A DNA stretch of 27,526 nt from Lindgomyces ingoldianus (Eukaryota > Ascomycota > Dothideomycetes > Pleosporales > Lindgomycetaceae). Numbering within the stretch: position 1 is the first letter of the stretch; every line of letters begins with the position of its first letter. The translations under genes were made by a program, and so were the position numbers. The stretch spans positions 1 through 27,526 of the forward strand of contig NW_022985255.1 of NCBI RefSeq assembly GCF_010093535.1, given 5' to 3'. This document shows, piece after piece, positions 11,092 to 22,242 of the stretch. The notes beneath the pieces are model-generated. The model searched no databases, was not told the origin of the DNA, and was given only the letters and a program-made list of their open reading frames with translations.

Positions 11092-11424
11092 TGTCAGATT
11101 AAAGCACTGTTTCTAGGCTTCCTAAGATAAATAATAGGTTTAGATATAATGTATAGGATGATTAATTAATTGTATTAATTGTGTTAATTTATTAATCCTT
11201 TTTCTGCTCTACTCGTGTTGCTGCTCAGCTTTTGTTTTTCCGATCCGAGTCCCTCGCGCACTAGCCCTATGCGCGACCAGCTTGCAACATGCTGCAAAAT
11301 GCTGCAAAATGCTGCAAAATGCTGCAATTTGCAGCAACATACTGTTCGAGCTTATTGCTCGTACTATGTAGCAGCTTTCGTCAAACGTTCCTTCTGTCTT
11401 AACAGTAGGTGCGCATATCTAACA
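11092..11424 (-). repeat. 5' LTR of the copia element
   Basis: This copy starts TGTCAGATTAAAG and ends GCATATCTAACA. It shows many TG-to-TA changes relative to the 3' LTR, and also non-RIP differences: the 10-mer units read GCTGCAAAAT rather than GCTGCAATTT, and there are small indels near 11216-11245. Six 10-mers span 11281-11340. Confidence 0.92.
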
Positions 11425-11429
11425 TCTGT

Positions 11430-13932
11430 AGACTTACTTCTGCCTTTACTACAGCTATAGTAACTGTCTAAAAGCAGCCTATAATAGCTTAACATTTTAT
11501 TTTTTATATTTTATTTATTACTTTTATAAAAGTTATGCTGTAAGCGTGCATTTATACACTTAATGTGTAGTCTACTACTAGTGCTACTGTTAACTTAAAA
11601 AGCTGCTAGGCTGTAGCAGAGAAGACTATCTGTAACTGCCTTACTAGAGCTGCTCTTAGGCCTTTTACTACTACTCTTACTATGTGCTGCTTATATCTTA
11701 GCCTTATATTTATAATAATGCCTAGAATTTTAGCTTTTATTATTAGTTTAACTAGCTATTTTTTAACACTTACTAGTTTTATACTTATTTTACTTTTATT
11801 TTTTATAAAGTATATTAAAGTAGTCTTATCTTTTTTAAAAGTTACTTTACTTTTTTTTTTTTTACTTTATTACTTTTTTAATAATGTTTTAGAGTTTTAT
11901 ATAATTTTTTTTAGCTAAGAGTTTTATTAACTAAGTGTTATAGTTATCTATAAAAGTAAATAAACTACTAAAAGAATTAATCTAGTGCTAGACTAGATTA
12001 GCGTTAAAAAAGAGAAATAAAATTAAAAAGAAAAAGAATCTCTATAGAAGCTCTACTTAAGGCAGTAGTTTTTTCTTAGACGTGTAGCTGTTAACTGTAA
12101 TAGTTGCTATATAATTAAAGCAAAAGGCATCTATCTATTATACTAGGCCTAGTAGTATCCCTCTAGCATAGAGCCTCTAGGTTAGCCTGTCTTTGCATAC
12201 TCTATTATATGCTCTTTTTACATTAAAGCTTACTAGACTTAGCACTCTTCTAGATCTTTATATGTTATAAATGTGTTTTTATAACATTAATAGCACTTAT
12301 TCTACTAATTACTGTTTTTTTTTACTAAAGTAGTTTATAAGAAGTAACCTATATGTTTTTATTATATATAATATTTTTTTTTACTACAACAGCTTGAAAG
12401 ATCTTACTAAGAGTTAATAGTAAAAAATTTAGTTTTTATAACTTTACTACTTTATAGTTACTTTTTTAGCTTTTTAAGTAAAATAATCTAAGTGTTTCTC
12501 TACTATGCTAAGATAACACTCTTTTTTAGTAATGTTTAAAATAAAAGTAGGATCCTCTTTTTTATAACTAGCTATAGCTGCCTCTATACTATAACTAGAA
12601 GCCTATTATTACCTAGTGCCTTCTACAGCTTAGCTATACACAGATAGCATTCTAGTTTGTCTATGCTTAGGTTAGGCATGTTAACTAGGCTACATTACTA
12701 GTGTTTACTTTTATTCTTAATAGTGTTTAGAAGTAGTAGAAAGAATAACTATAGTAACTTATTTACTATTTCTAAATTTCTTTTTATGCTTAATTTATTA
12801 GTTCTTTTTAAAAGAGGTATTTTATTAAATATTATAGCACTATCTAGCTTAAAGTATTTTATAGCTTTCTAAATATTAGCATTATTTACTAAAAGGTTCT
12901 CTTAGTAGGTTCTACGCTATTACTATATTGTGTTATAAAATTTCTTTACTGCTGCCTTTACTTATTATTCTATCTTTATACTTATTTTTTTTACTTACTG
13001 TTCTGCTTTTGCCTTGTTCTTCTAGTGTGTATATACCTTTTATAACTATGTAAGGTCTGCAGTCTACTATCTTTTTACATACAGTAAGAACCTAGCTTTT
13101 AAGGTTAGCTTGTAGACTACCTCTAATGCTGCTTCTATTAGCCTATCTGTTTGTTACTATATACTACTCTTTATTAGTTTAGCTTTAAGTGTCTTTTTAA
13201 CTTTTACTTATATTACTTTTTATAGTATATTTTTAGATAATAGTCTTGCTTTTACTTACTATTTTAAAGTGTTTATATTAAAAGTTATTTTAATTACTTT
13301 ATAATTTAACTTATGTTTTATCTTATAAACTTTATAGTATAGTGCTATAGCTGCTAGGTTATTTAAAGTTAGTATTAAATTAATAGTGCTCTTACTTATT
13401 TCTTACTGCTATGTTTTTATACCTCTAAGAAGTAAGCTATAGAGTAAATAGTCTACTATAAAGTGTATAATAAAGTCTACTTTACTTTAGTAAGTGTTTA
13501 ACACATTGTTCTCTTTTTATAATTAGTTAGATTAGTTAAAATTACTTACTAAGACTATGTCTACTTATGTTCTAGTTTAGTTGTGTGTAGTTTAGATTAG
13601 GGTCTAGATATAATCTATTATCTTTTCTAGTGCTTACTTATCTCTTATCTTAACATAGACTAGCACTACTAGGACTGTTTAACTAGGTAGTTGTAGCGTT
13701 ACTGCTGTAAGGTCTAGCAACTATACTAGCAGCTGTTTAGCCTTAATGTCTTTCTATATCTAGAGTATACTCTACAAGGGCTACCTTCTGTCTCTACATG
13801 CAGTTAGCGTAAATTTAGCCTAGTAGGCGTGTCTAGCTAGTGTTGTAATAATTCTTCTTTCTTTATTTCTTTACACATAAAGTTCTTAAATAGCTAATAT
13901 AGTAAAGTTTTATAGTTACTTATTATTTATTA
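11430..13932 (-). pseudogene. LINE ORF2 N-terminal part: AP endonuclease and reverse transcriptase, RIP-inactivated
   Basis: Reading right to left with stops treated as former Gln, the frame gives an endonuclease block near 13500-13830. This includes KDIKAKQLLVQLLDLTAVTL, then TVLVVLVYV, then VDIVLVSNFN at about 13535-13560, where Tad1-like elements have GDFN. Further on comes reverse transcriptase: SFNVKRAYNRV (motif A region, expected SFDVKGAYNGV) at about 12195-12230, then ILFLFF, then FIDNYNT at 11935-11954, where F-V/I-DD is expected. The changes G to S, D to N and G to R all fit RIP. A homopolymer indel near 12006-12011 shifts the frame between ILFLFF and FIDN. The copia element inserted at the 11429/11430 side, and the foldback element at 13931-13932. 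The protein cannot be functional. Confidence 0.78.
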
Positions 13933-15031
13933 ACGTACTTTATAGGCAAGTTGCTTACACACCTAAGTTGCTTACTTTTGCTAAGACTCTACTAAACTAC
14001 TCTTTCTATACTAATGCATTTCTAACAACACTACTTAGACGCGCTAAAAGAATGTTAGATACAGCTTATACTCTAAGCTTTTAAATAAGACATAAAACTC
14101 TTAAAGAAACATACTACAGCTATGTATAAAGTCTCTTAAAAGACAATAAATAACTATAGCGCTAGACAACCTTTATAAGCTAATTCTACAGCTAACTTAC
14201 AAAGGCTAGGTAATAATAAGAAGTAGGTAATTATTAAGACTATACTTAAGCTATATGCGTAAGGATTTTCCTCTTAGATAGCATTTATAGCTAATATAGC
14301 TAATTCTTTATACGCTAAGCGTAATCTAGGCTATGTTAGCATAAACTAGCCTAGTATATTTGTAAAGCGTTATTTAAAGTTTAAAGTAAAGTTTTAAGCG
14401 CAAGTATAGTTAATAGATATTTAGCCTATAATAAAGCTTATCTTACTAAAGTTGTACATGTTATTATCCTAGATACTATACTTAGCTTTAATATTCTCTA
14501 CAAGGCTAAACCTACTCTAAATTACCTTAGAACTCTTACAGAAGGCTCTTTTATAGTTGTACTACGCTTAAACATTACTTTAAGCTCTAGATAATGCTTT
14601 CTAAACGTACTAAGCTAGTTTATGCTAATATAGCCTAGATTATGCTTAGCGCATAAAGAATTAGCTATATTAGCTATAAATGCTATCTAAGAGGAAAATC
14701 CTTACGTATATAGCTTAAGTATAGTCTTAACAATTACCTGCTTCTTATTATTACCTAGCCTTTATAAGTTAGCTATAGAATTAGCTTATAAAAGTTGTCT
14801 AGCGCTATAGTTATTTATTATCTTTTAAGAGACTCTGTATATAGCTGTAGCATGTTTCTTTAAAAGTTTAATGTTTTATTTAAAAGCTTAGAGTATAAGC
14901 TATATCTAACATTCTTTTAGCGCATTTAAGTAGTGTTGTAGAGAATGCATTAGTGTAAGAAAAGTAGTTTAGTAGAGTCTTAGCAAAAGTAAGCAACTTA
15001 GGTGTGTAAGCAACTTGCCTGTAAAGTACGT
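13933..15031. mobile_element. 1.1-kb foldback/MITE-like element with about 468-bp inverted arms
   Basis: The left arm (13933-14400) and right arm (14565-15031) are inverted copies with a loop of about 164 bp. The ends read ACGTACTTTA...TAAAGTACGT and are flanked by TA on both sides, as in Tc1/mariner-pogo (Fot1-like) elements. Each end carries a tandem pair of AAGTTGCTTAC (13948-13958 and 13965-13975 on the left), a plausible transposase-binding site. The outer arms are almost identical; the inner parts differ more, mostly by transitions that fit RIP. No transposase frame was found, so it is non-autonomous. It sits between ORF1 and ORF2 of the LINE. Confidence 0.85.
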
Positions 15032-15033
15032 TA

Positions 15034-16400
15034 TACTATACAGTACTTTGTGTTTTTTTTTATATTAAGTTAGAATATCTTAAGTGTTCTAGGCATCTTA
15101 ACTAAAGTATAGCACTTAACAGTTTCTAAAGAAAGATTTATAAAGGCTTTTATAAAGTACACATTTAAGAACTATTACTTAGCATTTACTGTAGTGTTCT
15201 TTGCTAGCGCACCTAGCACAAACCTGCTGCCTTATGCATGTAAATGCCTTATGCCTTAGCTATTAGCATTAGTAGCACTATAATAGTCTATTTTGCAGTT
15301 TAAAAAGTCTTGTGTATGCAGATTCTCTATTAATGTAAAAGTACTATTTTTATAGCAGCTAGGCTGTATTACTGCTTTTAGTAATATATACTACTATTTA
15401 TCTATATGCCTTTTTTAAATCTTTTTTACTTAGCTAGCTAACTTTTACTGCTTACACTTTGTTTTTAGCTCTAAGGGCCTTTAGCACTTTTAGTTAGATT
15501 TATTCTTCCTTTAATAGCACTACTAGCTAGTTAATGTTATCTACTTTAATTAGGAAGAGCTAGTTGCGCAGTATTCTAACTCTCTTAGCTACTGTTTTAT
15601 AAGCTGCCTTTTTAACTACTTAAAGCTTACTTTTATTTTTATATGTAACTCTAATTTAATTAGTGTTCCTTAGGTCTCTAACTACTACTACATATTACTA
15701 TTCTATGCGCTTATAGTTTGTCTATATTTTTTTTTAATAGCTTATCTAATCTTGCTTAGTTTTACCTTCTTTTTATCTATCTTTTTAATTCTAAATGTGT
15801 TAATTATGCAGTAAAGTGTATCTATTATTATTAAAAGTGCTGTGTTAGTAGAAAAGGTCTGTAGGCTACTAGGCTAGCTGCTTAGAGGCAGTTGTGCTAT
15901 AGCAGCGTAAGATAGTAATCTACTAGGCAGTGTATAAGATCTAGCTAGAGGGGTCTTAAATTTATCTACTATTACTTTATTCTCTACTTTTAGTGCCTCT
16001 ACCTTTTAGGTAAGTGCTTTTATTATAGTTTTAATTTAGGTTATATGTTTTTTTATTTACTTTATTATAGCTACTATTCTATCTTAGGTCTTTTTAAGTG
16101 CTGTAAGAACTATAGCTAGTAGGTTTTTTTTTATTTTGCTTTTACCCTTTTTTTAAGTATACTTGTTTTTTTATTATGTTTTATTCTTAGTTAGCCTTAA
16201 GTGCAGGTTAATTATAGGGCTTTAAAAGCCTTTTAGTTAATATTAATTACTTTATTTATTTTACTTTTATTACTTAAGTTTCTTTATTATCTTTTTATAT
16301 TCTTAGCTTTAGTTGCCTTACGCGTCTTAATATGTGTTTAGGTTAATTGCTGCCCCTAACATATGTCTTTTACCTCTAATTCTATTAATTCACAACTCCC
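15034..16400 (-). pseudogene. LINE ORF1 (Gag-like, zinc knuckles), RIP-degenerate
   Basis: Reading right to left near 15285-15183 gives LL-stop-CY-stop-C-stop-stop-LRHKAFTC followed by VCARCASKEHYSKC. With the stops taken as Gln this is a perfect CX2CX4HX4C knuckle followed by a second, CX2CX4HX3C. A third block, KCVLYKSLYKSFFRNC, resembles the last knuckle of fungal Tad1-type ORF1 with one Cys lost (TGT to TAT). These bind nucleic acid in the LINE ribonucleoprotein. The N-terminal two thirds (about 15300-16400) are too mutated to recognise. The start codon is not identified. Confidence 0.7.
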
Positions 16401-16454
16401 CTAGGTCCTGCGCAGTTGTCTTGTCCTCTAGTACTTATCCCTAGTTCTCTAGGA

Positions 16455-16498
16455 GAGAGGGGGGGGAGAGAGGTAGGGGGGGGGTTTAGGGTTAGGTA
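16455..16498. repeat. G-rich tract with telomere-like TTTAGGGTTAGG
   Basis: A purine-rich run (about 16450-16480) leads into GGGTTTAGGGTTAGG at about 16481-16496. Fungal telomeres are usually TTAGGG repeats, so this is about two imperfect units. It lies at the probable LINE 5' boundary. It may be chance, a trace of break repair, or part of the LINE 5' end. Confidence 0.35.
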
Positions 16499-16505
16499 CC
16501 GGTAC

Positions 16506-16699
16506 TTATCTTGCAACCCCCTTAGTCGCCGCAGCTCCGGTCTTCACCTCGACAACGACGTTCAGGATCGTGATGGCCTTGCCACGTGAATCTGCTCGAA
16601 GACGCTTCTCAAGAGTCCCTCTCTCGGGCGTGTCAGGAGGGAGAGAGGCGATTAGTAGACTTATATTAGATGCTGGCCTATGCGCTAAGCGAGACGTCA
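16506..16699 (-). pseudogene. Host-like coding remnant, function unknown
   Basis: This unmutated, GC-balanced stretch is open on the minus strand (NISLLIASLPPDTPERGTL, then EKRLRADSRGKAITILN) and ends at TAA in 16506-16508. The apparent start codon further right lies inside an inserted inverted-repeat element and cannot be original. It sits between the LINE 5' end and that element. Since the LINE cuts an ankyrin gene on its other side in the same orientation, this could be an upstream exon of that gene, but I see no ankyrin signature here. It could equally be spurious. Confidence 0.3.
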
Positions 16700-16774
16700 G
16701 ATCTATTGTATGCAAAAATCGGGGCATTTCTTAGCGTACCTCAGATCTTTTTTTCCCCTACTAAAATTGTATGG

Positions 16775-17383
16775 GGTAATTAAATTTTAACAGAATTCTA
16801 GATATATTAACAAATTCTTCCTAGGAACATTGTTAGTAGGTTAAAGCCTTAAGTTTATATAGAGATACTGTTCTTAGCGCTTTTTTTAGAGTAATAGGAC
16901 AACAATGGGCCTAATTAGAGGGCTAGAGCAGCCCTAGCCCCCTAGAGAGCAACCTACCAGCCTATTCTACGCGAGCGAGGGCGCAGGGCCTGTTGGAGAA
17001 GCCTAAGGAGCCTGCTAGTGGTGATAAACAGAAGCCAGCGCGTTGTCAGTCAATCTAGTGATAGGAGCAAGTAGAAGAAGCTTACTGTATCCCAGCGCCT
17101 ACAAAGAGCAAGCCTCCCTCTAAGAAAGTAGTAAAAGCTACTAAAAAATCTGCTCCTTATGCTCCAGCACAGCAAGAAGCTGTTTCTGTGGTTCCTGTCC
17201 GTTGTCCTGAGCCTGATACGCTGGAGATGCCATGGGCGCGATACATCGTGACCTAACACGCTGTTACTCTTAAAAAGGTTAGTATACGCGCTCCTCTATG
17301 CAAACTAAAAGCTTTAACTTACCTAGGGCGGTTTTATTAGGTTTTTATTGATATATAGTGGATCCTGTTGAAATTTCGATCTT
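16775..17383. other. Interior of the MITE-like element, no transposase recognised
   Basis: The interior is only lightly RIP-mutated at 16940-17260. On the plus strand one frame gives a Lys/Pro-rich stretch (EEAYCIPAPTKSKPPSKK, then VVPVRCPEPDTLEMPWARY) ending at a TAA near 17253, with an earlier TAG. It has no known domain. It may be captured host sequence or chance coding. The minus-strand frame at 17050-17259 looks like its shadow. Confidence 0.4.
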
Positions 17384-17445
17384 ACATACAATTTTAGTAG
17401 GGGGAAAAAATTCCGGATGGCAGTGCCAAGAAATGCCCCGATTTT

Positions 17446-17467
17446 TTATCTCAGCGAGCTCAGACGG
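17446..17467 (+). repeat. Left terminal inverted repeat of the 8.9-kb transposon
   Basis: It begins TTATCTCAGCGAGC and is preceded directly by the 8-bp duplication CCGATTTT. It matches the inverse of the right end with one mismatch. Confidence 0.85.
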
Positions 17468-17499
17468 TCGAGGCTTTGATTAGCGCCACACTATACTCC

Positions 17500-20400
17500 T
17501 TAAAGTAAAGCTGTTTTCTTATAGTCTGCTAAGTTTTTTCTAAACTAATTAGAAGCTATAATTTTCTTAAAGCTCCTCCTGTCTAAGAGACTTTAGTGCG
17601 CCTATGTAAGCGTAACGCTTCTAATTCTTTTAACTATAGCTAGAAAATTAACTTCTTAATAATTTTTAGCTCTTTTTAGGTAGCTATAACTCTCTTACTT
17701 TCTTTATACTATTATTAGTACTATACCTATAATTAATTCTACTTTAATAGAAAAATTCTAGCTTTTATGTGTAGAAACATATTATTTATTATTATCTTTT
17801 TACTTAACGCCTGCTACTTACTTACTTTGCTAGCTTTATTATATCTTCTATTTTAATAACATTATCTTAAGGCTTTTCTACCTTCTAGCATTTTAATCTG
17901 CAGTATACTATAGAGTTATCCTTACTGCTTTTTATGCTCTTATTATCTCCTCTGCTGCCTAACTCTTCTAATTCTTTGTCTAACACGCACTTACTAACTA
18001 CTTGCTAGCTCTCTACATCTTAGGTAGATAAACTTACAAAAGTACTCTAGCTTCTAAGACAGCTTAATTTTAGTATTAGCAACTTTTTACACACCTTTTA
18101 TGTTAATTTAGTCTTATATACCTATTTATCTGCTGCCTGCATATTGCATATTTATGTAGCTTTAGAACAACTATACAGTTTAGAGATACTTTTAAGAGAT
18201 TAATATGCATTTAAAGATATAGTTAATATTAAAAAGCTATTACATAAACTTAACTTATTAGTAGCGCACTCCCTTTTTATAAAGTATAATATTAAGACTA
18301 AGGTAAAGATAAGTAGCTTTAATATTAGTAATTTTAATAGCTAGATTATAGTTACTGCACTAAAGTAGTTTTTATTACTTTAAAATTTAATGCAAAACTG
18401 TTAGAGTGCTTAGTTTAGTTATAAGGCAAAAAAAGTGTTAACTAATTTTACTCTCTACTTAATTACTTTTATTATTATGTAAAAGTGTGCTAGAAAGTAA
18501 TTAAATTATTTTTTAAAGATGCTTAAACATTATCTTTATAGTAGTAATATAAAAAGGTGTGTTATTAAAGTTATATCTAGTCTTAGCTTATGTAACTCTT
18601 ACAAGATTATTAATAAAAAAATTAGACATATTATAAAATAGTTAAGAGTTTAGTAGGTATATCTTCTAACATCTTTCTCTAATTCTAGCGCTAAAAAGTT
18701 TACTAGAATAGTAATAACTATAGCTTAAAACCCTTAGCTTGTTATTGTCTATAATAATTTTAACTATTTAAACTAAACTTGTAATTATGCTTTAGGTGTG
18801 CTAACATAGATTATGTATAATTTTATAACTACTCTTACTATTAAGTGCCTGTAGCTACTAGAGGGCAGTCTTTAACAGAGCATGCTTAACTATACTATTT
18901 CCCTTTAAGTAAAATCTATATACTAGGCCTCTAGTATAAAATAAGATTTAATATTAAAGGAAATTACATATTATTATCTTTTAAGTGCAGTAAGTTTTGT
19001 GCATAGAGCTGCTATATAGTTAATGTTTAATTTACATGCTACAGCTTTTCTAAGTATGCTGTTAGTTAACATTTTTCTACTATAGCTAGTTAGTTAGGTC
19101 TAAAACCTTAGTGCTATCTTTTATAATAAAGGTACTATTAAGGAGACATATAAGGTTTATAATAACATCTAAATTAAGTAGTTTAAGCTAAGTAAAAACT
19201 TTTTATCTAATACTTTTACTATGTTTTCTAATTATCTCTAGCTAATATAGAGTAATTAGAAGATAGTAGAGCATATCTAGAGTGTCTGTTATAAGCAGTA
19301 GCTTACTTGCTGTCTATATAATTACTATAACTAGATAGTTAGCCTTTCTGCATATTTCTATATTCTCTAGGCTTTAACTTATATAATTATTAAAACTTAT
19401 TAGAGTAGTTCTAATAGTGTTAAGTCTTTCTTAAATATACTTTATAATATTACTTACTAAAAGCAAACTAGTATTAACTATAATAATATTAAGTATTATT
19501 TAGTTACTTTGCTTATCTAGTTAAGTTAGAATACTTAAATTCTTTTTTTTTTATACTAAAATAGCTTATTAAGGTTATTTTACTAAAATAATTAGTAACC
19601 TTAACACATCTACCTATAAGAAATTACTAGGCCTAGTTAATAATGCTATCTATTATCTTACACTAGTGTAGTATAAAAAAGTCTTTAATAGTATCTAGCT
19701 AAGCATCTTTACATACTAGGCTTAAAAAGGCAGTGCTTTTATTACTAGTAATCTTACAACACTTTGTTAATACTTTTAAGAAATTAAAGTATTTCTTATG
19801 CTTAAGCGCGCTATTAAGTTTAGTAATATTAGCTTAATTTACTAAATAGTTAATTTATTAATTATCTTGTTTTATAGCAGCAACTAATAGCGCTATAGTT
19901 TTAAAATGCTACACCTACAGTAGCTTCTTACAGATAAGGTGTCTAACCTAGAACTTTAGTGTGCTATTCTAGCCTCTAGTCTAGTAAATATTGCTAGGCA
20001 AGAAAATATGTTTAAAGCTATTAACCTTACACTTAAGCATGTAAACTATATGTATAAGCTAGATATGCAGGACCTAAAGAATAAAACACATAATGTAAAC
20101 TTAACATTTAACTGCCTAGCACTAACTAGTAGATATACTACCTACCTTTAAGCTAGCCTAAAGCATAGTTTTAGTAAGAAGTTAAAAAATAATTATACTT
20201 ATTAGTTTATTACCTAAGAAGTTTTTACACTAGTAAGTTAACTTTAAAAAAAAAAAGGATATATTCTTACTTATTTAATGCTTAGTATAATGTAGTAGTA
20301 ATAAGTTTTAATATTATTTAAATAAGTCTTAATAAGCTTAATAAGAAAGTTATAAAATTTAACTAGAATATTATTTAACTAGCTTAAAGTATTTTACTAA

Positions 20401-22190
20401 GTCCTATTATTATTAACTTAAAGTTAATTAACCCTAATAAGGCTAAGTTTATCTGCGCTGCTGTATATACTAAGGCAGTTAATAATATCTTTTATGCGCC
20501 TTTAGACCCTAGAGATACTAACTAGTTTAACATAGACATGTTATAGCTATCTTAGTTACATAATATTAAAGGTGTATAGTGTACTTATAAGTTAGTCTAA
20601 TTTATCTATTTATTTTAGCTATGTAATGCTATTATATAGCTTTATAAAAGTCTATGTACATAGAAACTACTATAAAAAACTTAACTTAAGCTAACTACTT
20701 CTACCCTTAAACTAGTCTATTTACCTGCGCTGCAGCTTAACAAGGACACTAGCCTAGGCATAATTTGCATAGAATAAGATAAAAGGCAACATCTTTTAAA
20801 GGAACTAACTTACAAGACTAGCTGCTGCAGTCTGTAGGCTCTCTACAAGCGCACAGAGCCGCCTAGAGCCCTAGAGGAGGGCGATGTTAGGATCCTCAGC
20901 CTCCACTATAGCCTAGTAAAGGCGACTGCAGCATTAGAGCTTACTTATTTTATATGCAGCCCCCTAGGCCTAGAGCTGTTAAGCGCTTATCTAGCGTAAC
21001 TTCTTAGGCAGTAGAGACAAAAGTGTGTGCTTTAAATTAAACATGTTACTTTTACTAATGTTACTATATTACTTAACATATATTTAAACTATTGTAGCTA
21101 TGTCTTCTACTTACTTACACTTTTTAGCTTAAATAGAGTTTAGCAAGATCTAAGTAATAATAATAACTTTAAGTTAAGCTACTAGCCTTTTTTTAGTAAG
21201 CAGCTAAAGCAGATCTTTTAAATTATACTTAATAATAAAGACACATTTAGAGGCCTTAGTAGCGTTAGGTTTAAACTGTGTAGCAGGATTATAAAAAAAG
21301 TAGAGGGATATAGTAAAAATAAAGTAGCTACTAGGCGCTAGCATCTTCTTTTAGGTCTAGAGGGCTTATTAACAATAAGCAGGTATAATAGTGTTAAAAA
21401 GGTAGACAGTAAATATAATATTAAACTTAATAAAGTAGCTAACACATACTATAACAAGGTTTAAGAGGTCTCTCTATGTAACGCTAGCTTTAAGAAGGAA
21501 CACTTTCTAGTTGTCCTAGCTAGCTAGAGCGCGCGTGAGCTTTTTGCGTGCAAGGTAGGCAAAGACGTTAATGTTAAGAAAGCCCTATACTGCGTCTACG
21601 CCTACATAGACGCTGTTGCCTACTGTAAGCTTTACAGCAATAATAGCTTTTTTAGTGCTAGTGCTAAGGTTAAGCATGTTCTTATTAGCTCTTAGGCAAG
21701 CTATTGCTAGCGCAGTAGAGGTATTATAAGCTTATAGTATACTAGTAAGGTCTACTTTACTAATAAGTAGCTAGTACTTTTTGCAGACTTTATAGACATT
21801 TTTATAGTAGACTATAGTTATAGCTAGCGCGCGTAAGGTAGATAGTAGTTAAGATAGACAGCTTAAAAAGGTAAAAAGTAAAGTTAAAAAGCAAGTTAAT
21901 GCCTTATCTACTTTACTTTATTAGTTTTAGACATGTATAAATTATATATAGTAGCTTACTATTAAATAAAAAAGTAAAAAGTAAGTAGTAAAAAGTAAAA
22001 AGTAAAAAGCAAAAAGCTATTAAGTAAGTTAATGCTAAAAGTAAGGCGCAGAAAGTTAGTGCTAAAGGTAATACTAAGAGTAAAAAAAAGCAGAAGGTTA
22101 AAGAACAGCCCGCCTTTATATGCTGTAAAACGCTAGCTGTTAGAAGTAGTTGCTGTTATGTGTATAGCAGGTGCTAGCTTAATTAGTAGG
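17500..22190 (+). pseudogene. DUF6589-like transposon protein remnant, broken by RIP
   Basis: One plus-strand coding region can be followed in pieces, with stops nearly all TAA/TAG at likely Gln positions. From about 17990: VDKLTKVL, then LNFSISNFLHTFYVNLVLYT, YLSAACILHIYVALEQLY, and LCNSYKIINKKIRHIIKQL. At 18741-18773 is VIVYNNFNYLN, followed by TTLTIK; with RIP reversed this matches the IVYDNFDY...TT block I associate with fungal DUF6589 transposon proteins. Later pieces include NLELQCAILASSLVNIARQE (about 19950) and an almost unmutated block near 20735-21000 (RALEEGDVRILSLHY, LELTYFICSPLGLELLSAYL). Another follows near 21525-21650 (ARELFACKVGKDVNVKKALY). The tail is Lys-rich. The role is presumably the element's transposase or a required partner; no catalytic DDE triad was assigned. 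Several frame changes remain unresolved, so introns or indels are likely. Confidence 0.6.
21960..22030 (+). repeat. Short AAAAAGT-type tandem repeats in the Lys-rich tail
   Basis: The sequence repeats GTAAAAA/AAAAAGT units about six times with variants (AAAAAGC). In the coding frame these give KSKK-type Lys/Ser runs, continued by KSKAQKVSAKGNTKSKKKQK further on. This is probably the basic C-terminal tail of the transposon protein. Confidence 0.6.
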
Positions 22191-22242
22191 TGTAATTTAC
22201 ATTAAGATAATATAAGTTGCAGAGCACTTTAAATAGGTAAAG

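Larger units (their letters stand above)
6014..11424 (-). mobile_element. Complete Ty1/copia LTR retrotransposon, RIP-inactivated
   Basis: The 5,411-bp element lies between direct repeats of 331 and 333 bp that start TGTCAGAT and end ATCTGACA (ATCTAACA in the right copy). The 5-bp target duplication TCTGT is present at 6009-6013 and 11425-11429. The coding remnant runs on the minus strand, so the right LTR is the 5' LTR. A purine-rich tract (GAGGGGGTG on the minus strand) abuts the 3' LTR at 6345-6356 and fits a polypurine tract. The primer-binding site next to 11091 was not recognised. Gag-to-RNase H order and size fit Ty1/copia. It inserted into the LINE, whose sequence continues on either side. 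Confidence 0.92.
4251..16450 (-). mobile_element. Tad1-like LINE (non-LTR retrotransposon), RIP-inactivated, split by three insertions
   Basis: The element reads right to left. Its 3' end (4251-4580) matches the non-LTR end at 27194-27526, carries AATAAA just before the terminus and ends in a (CATC)n microsatellite. Its identity rests on decoded remnants: gag-like zinc knuckles near 15183-15330, an AP-endonuclease block near 13535-13800 and a reverse transcriptase near 11943-12230, in the order expected for ORF1 then ORF2. Three insertions interrupt it: 4934-5213, 6014-11424 and 13933-15031. Removing them with one copy of each target duplication leaves about 5.4 kb, a normal LINE size. The 5' boundary is uncertain, somewhere between 16400 and 16500 where the AT-rich sequence ends in a G-rich tract. 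No convincing target-site duplication was found for the LINE itself. Confidence 0.8.

Noticed and set aside
11682..11918. A Phe/Leu-rich 78-codon plus-strand frame
   Set aside because: It is the antisense of the RIP-mutated LINE reverse transcriptase; its hydrophobic look comes from T-rich sequence.
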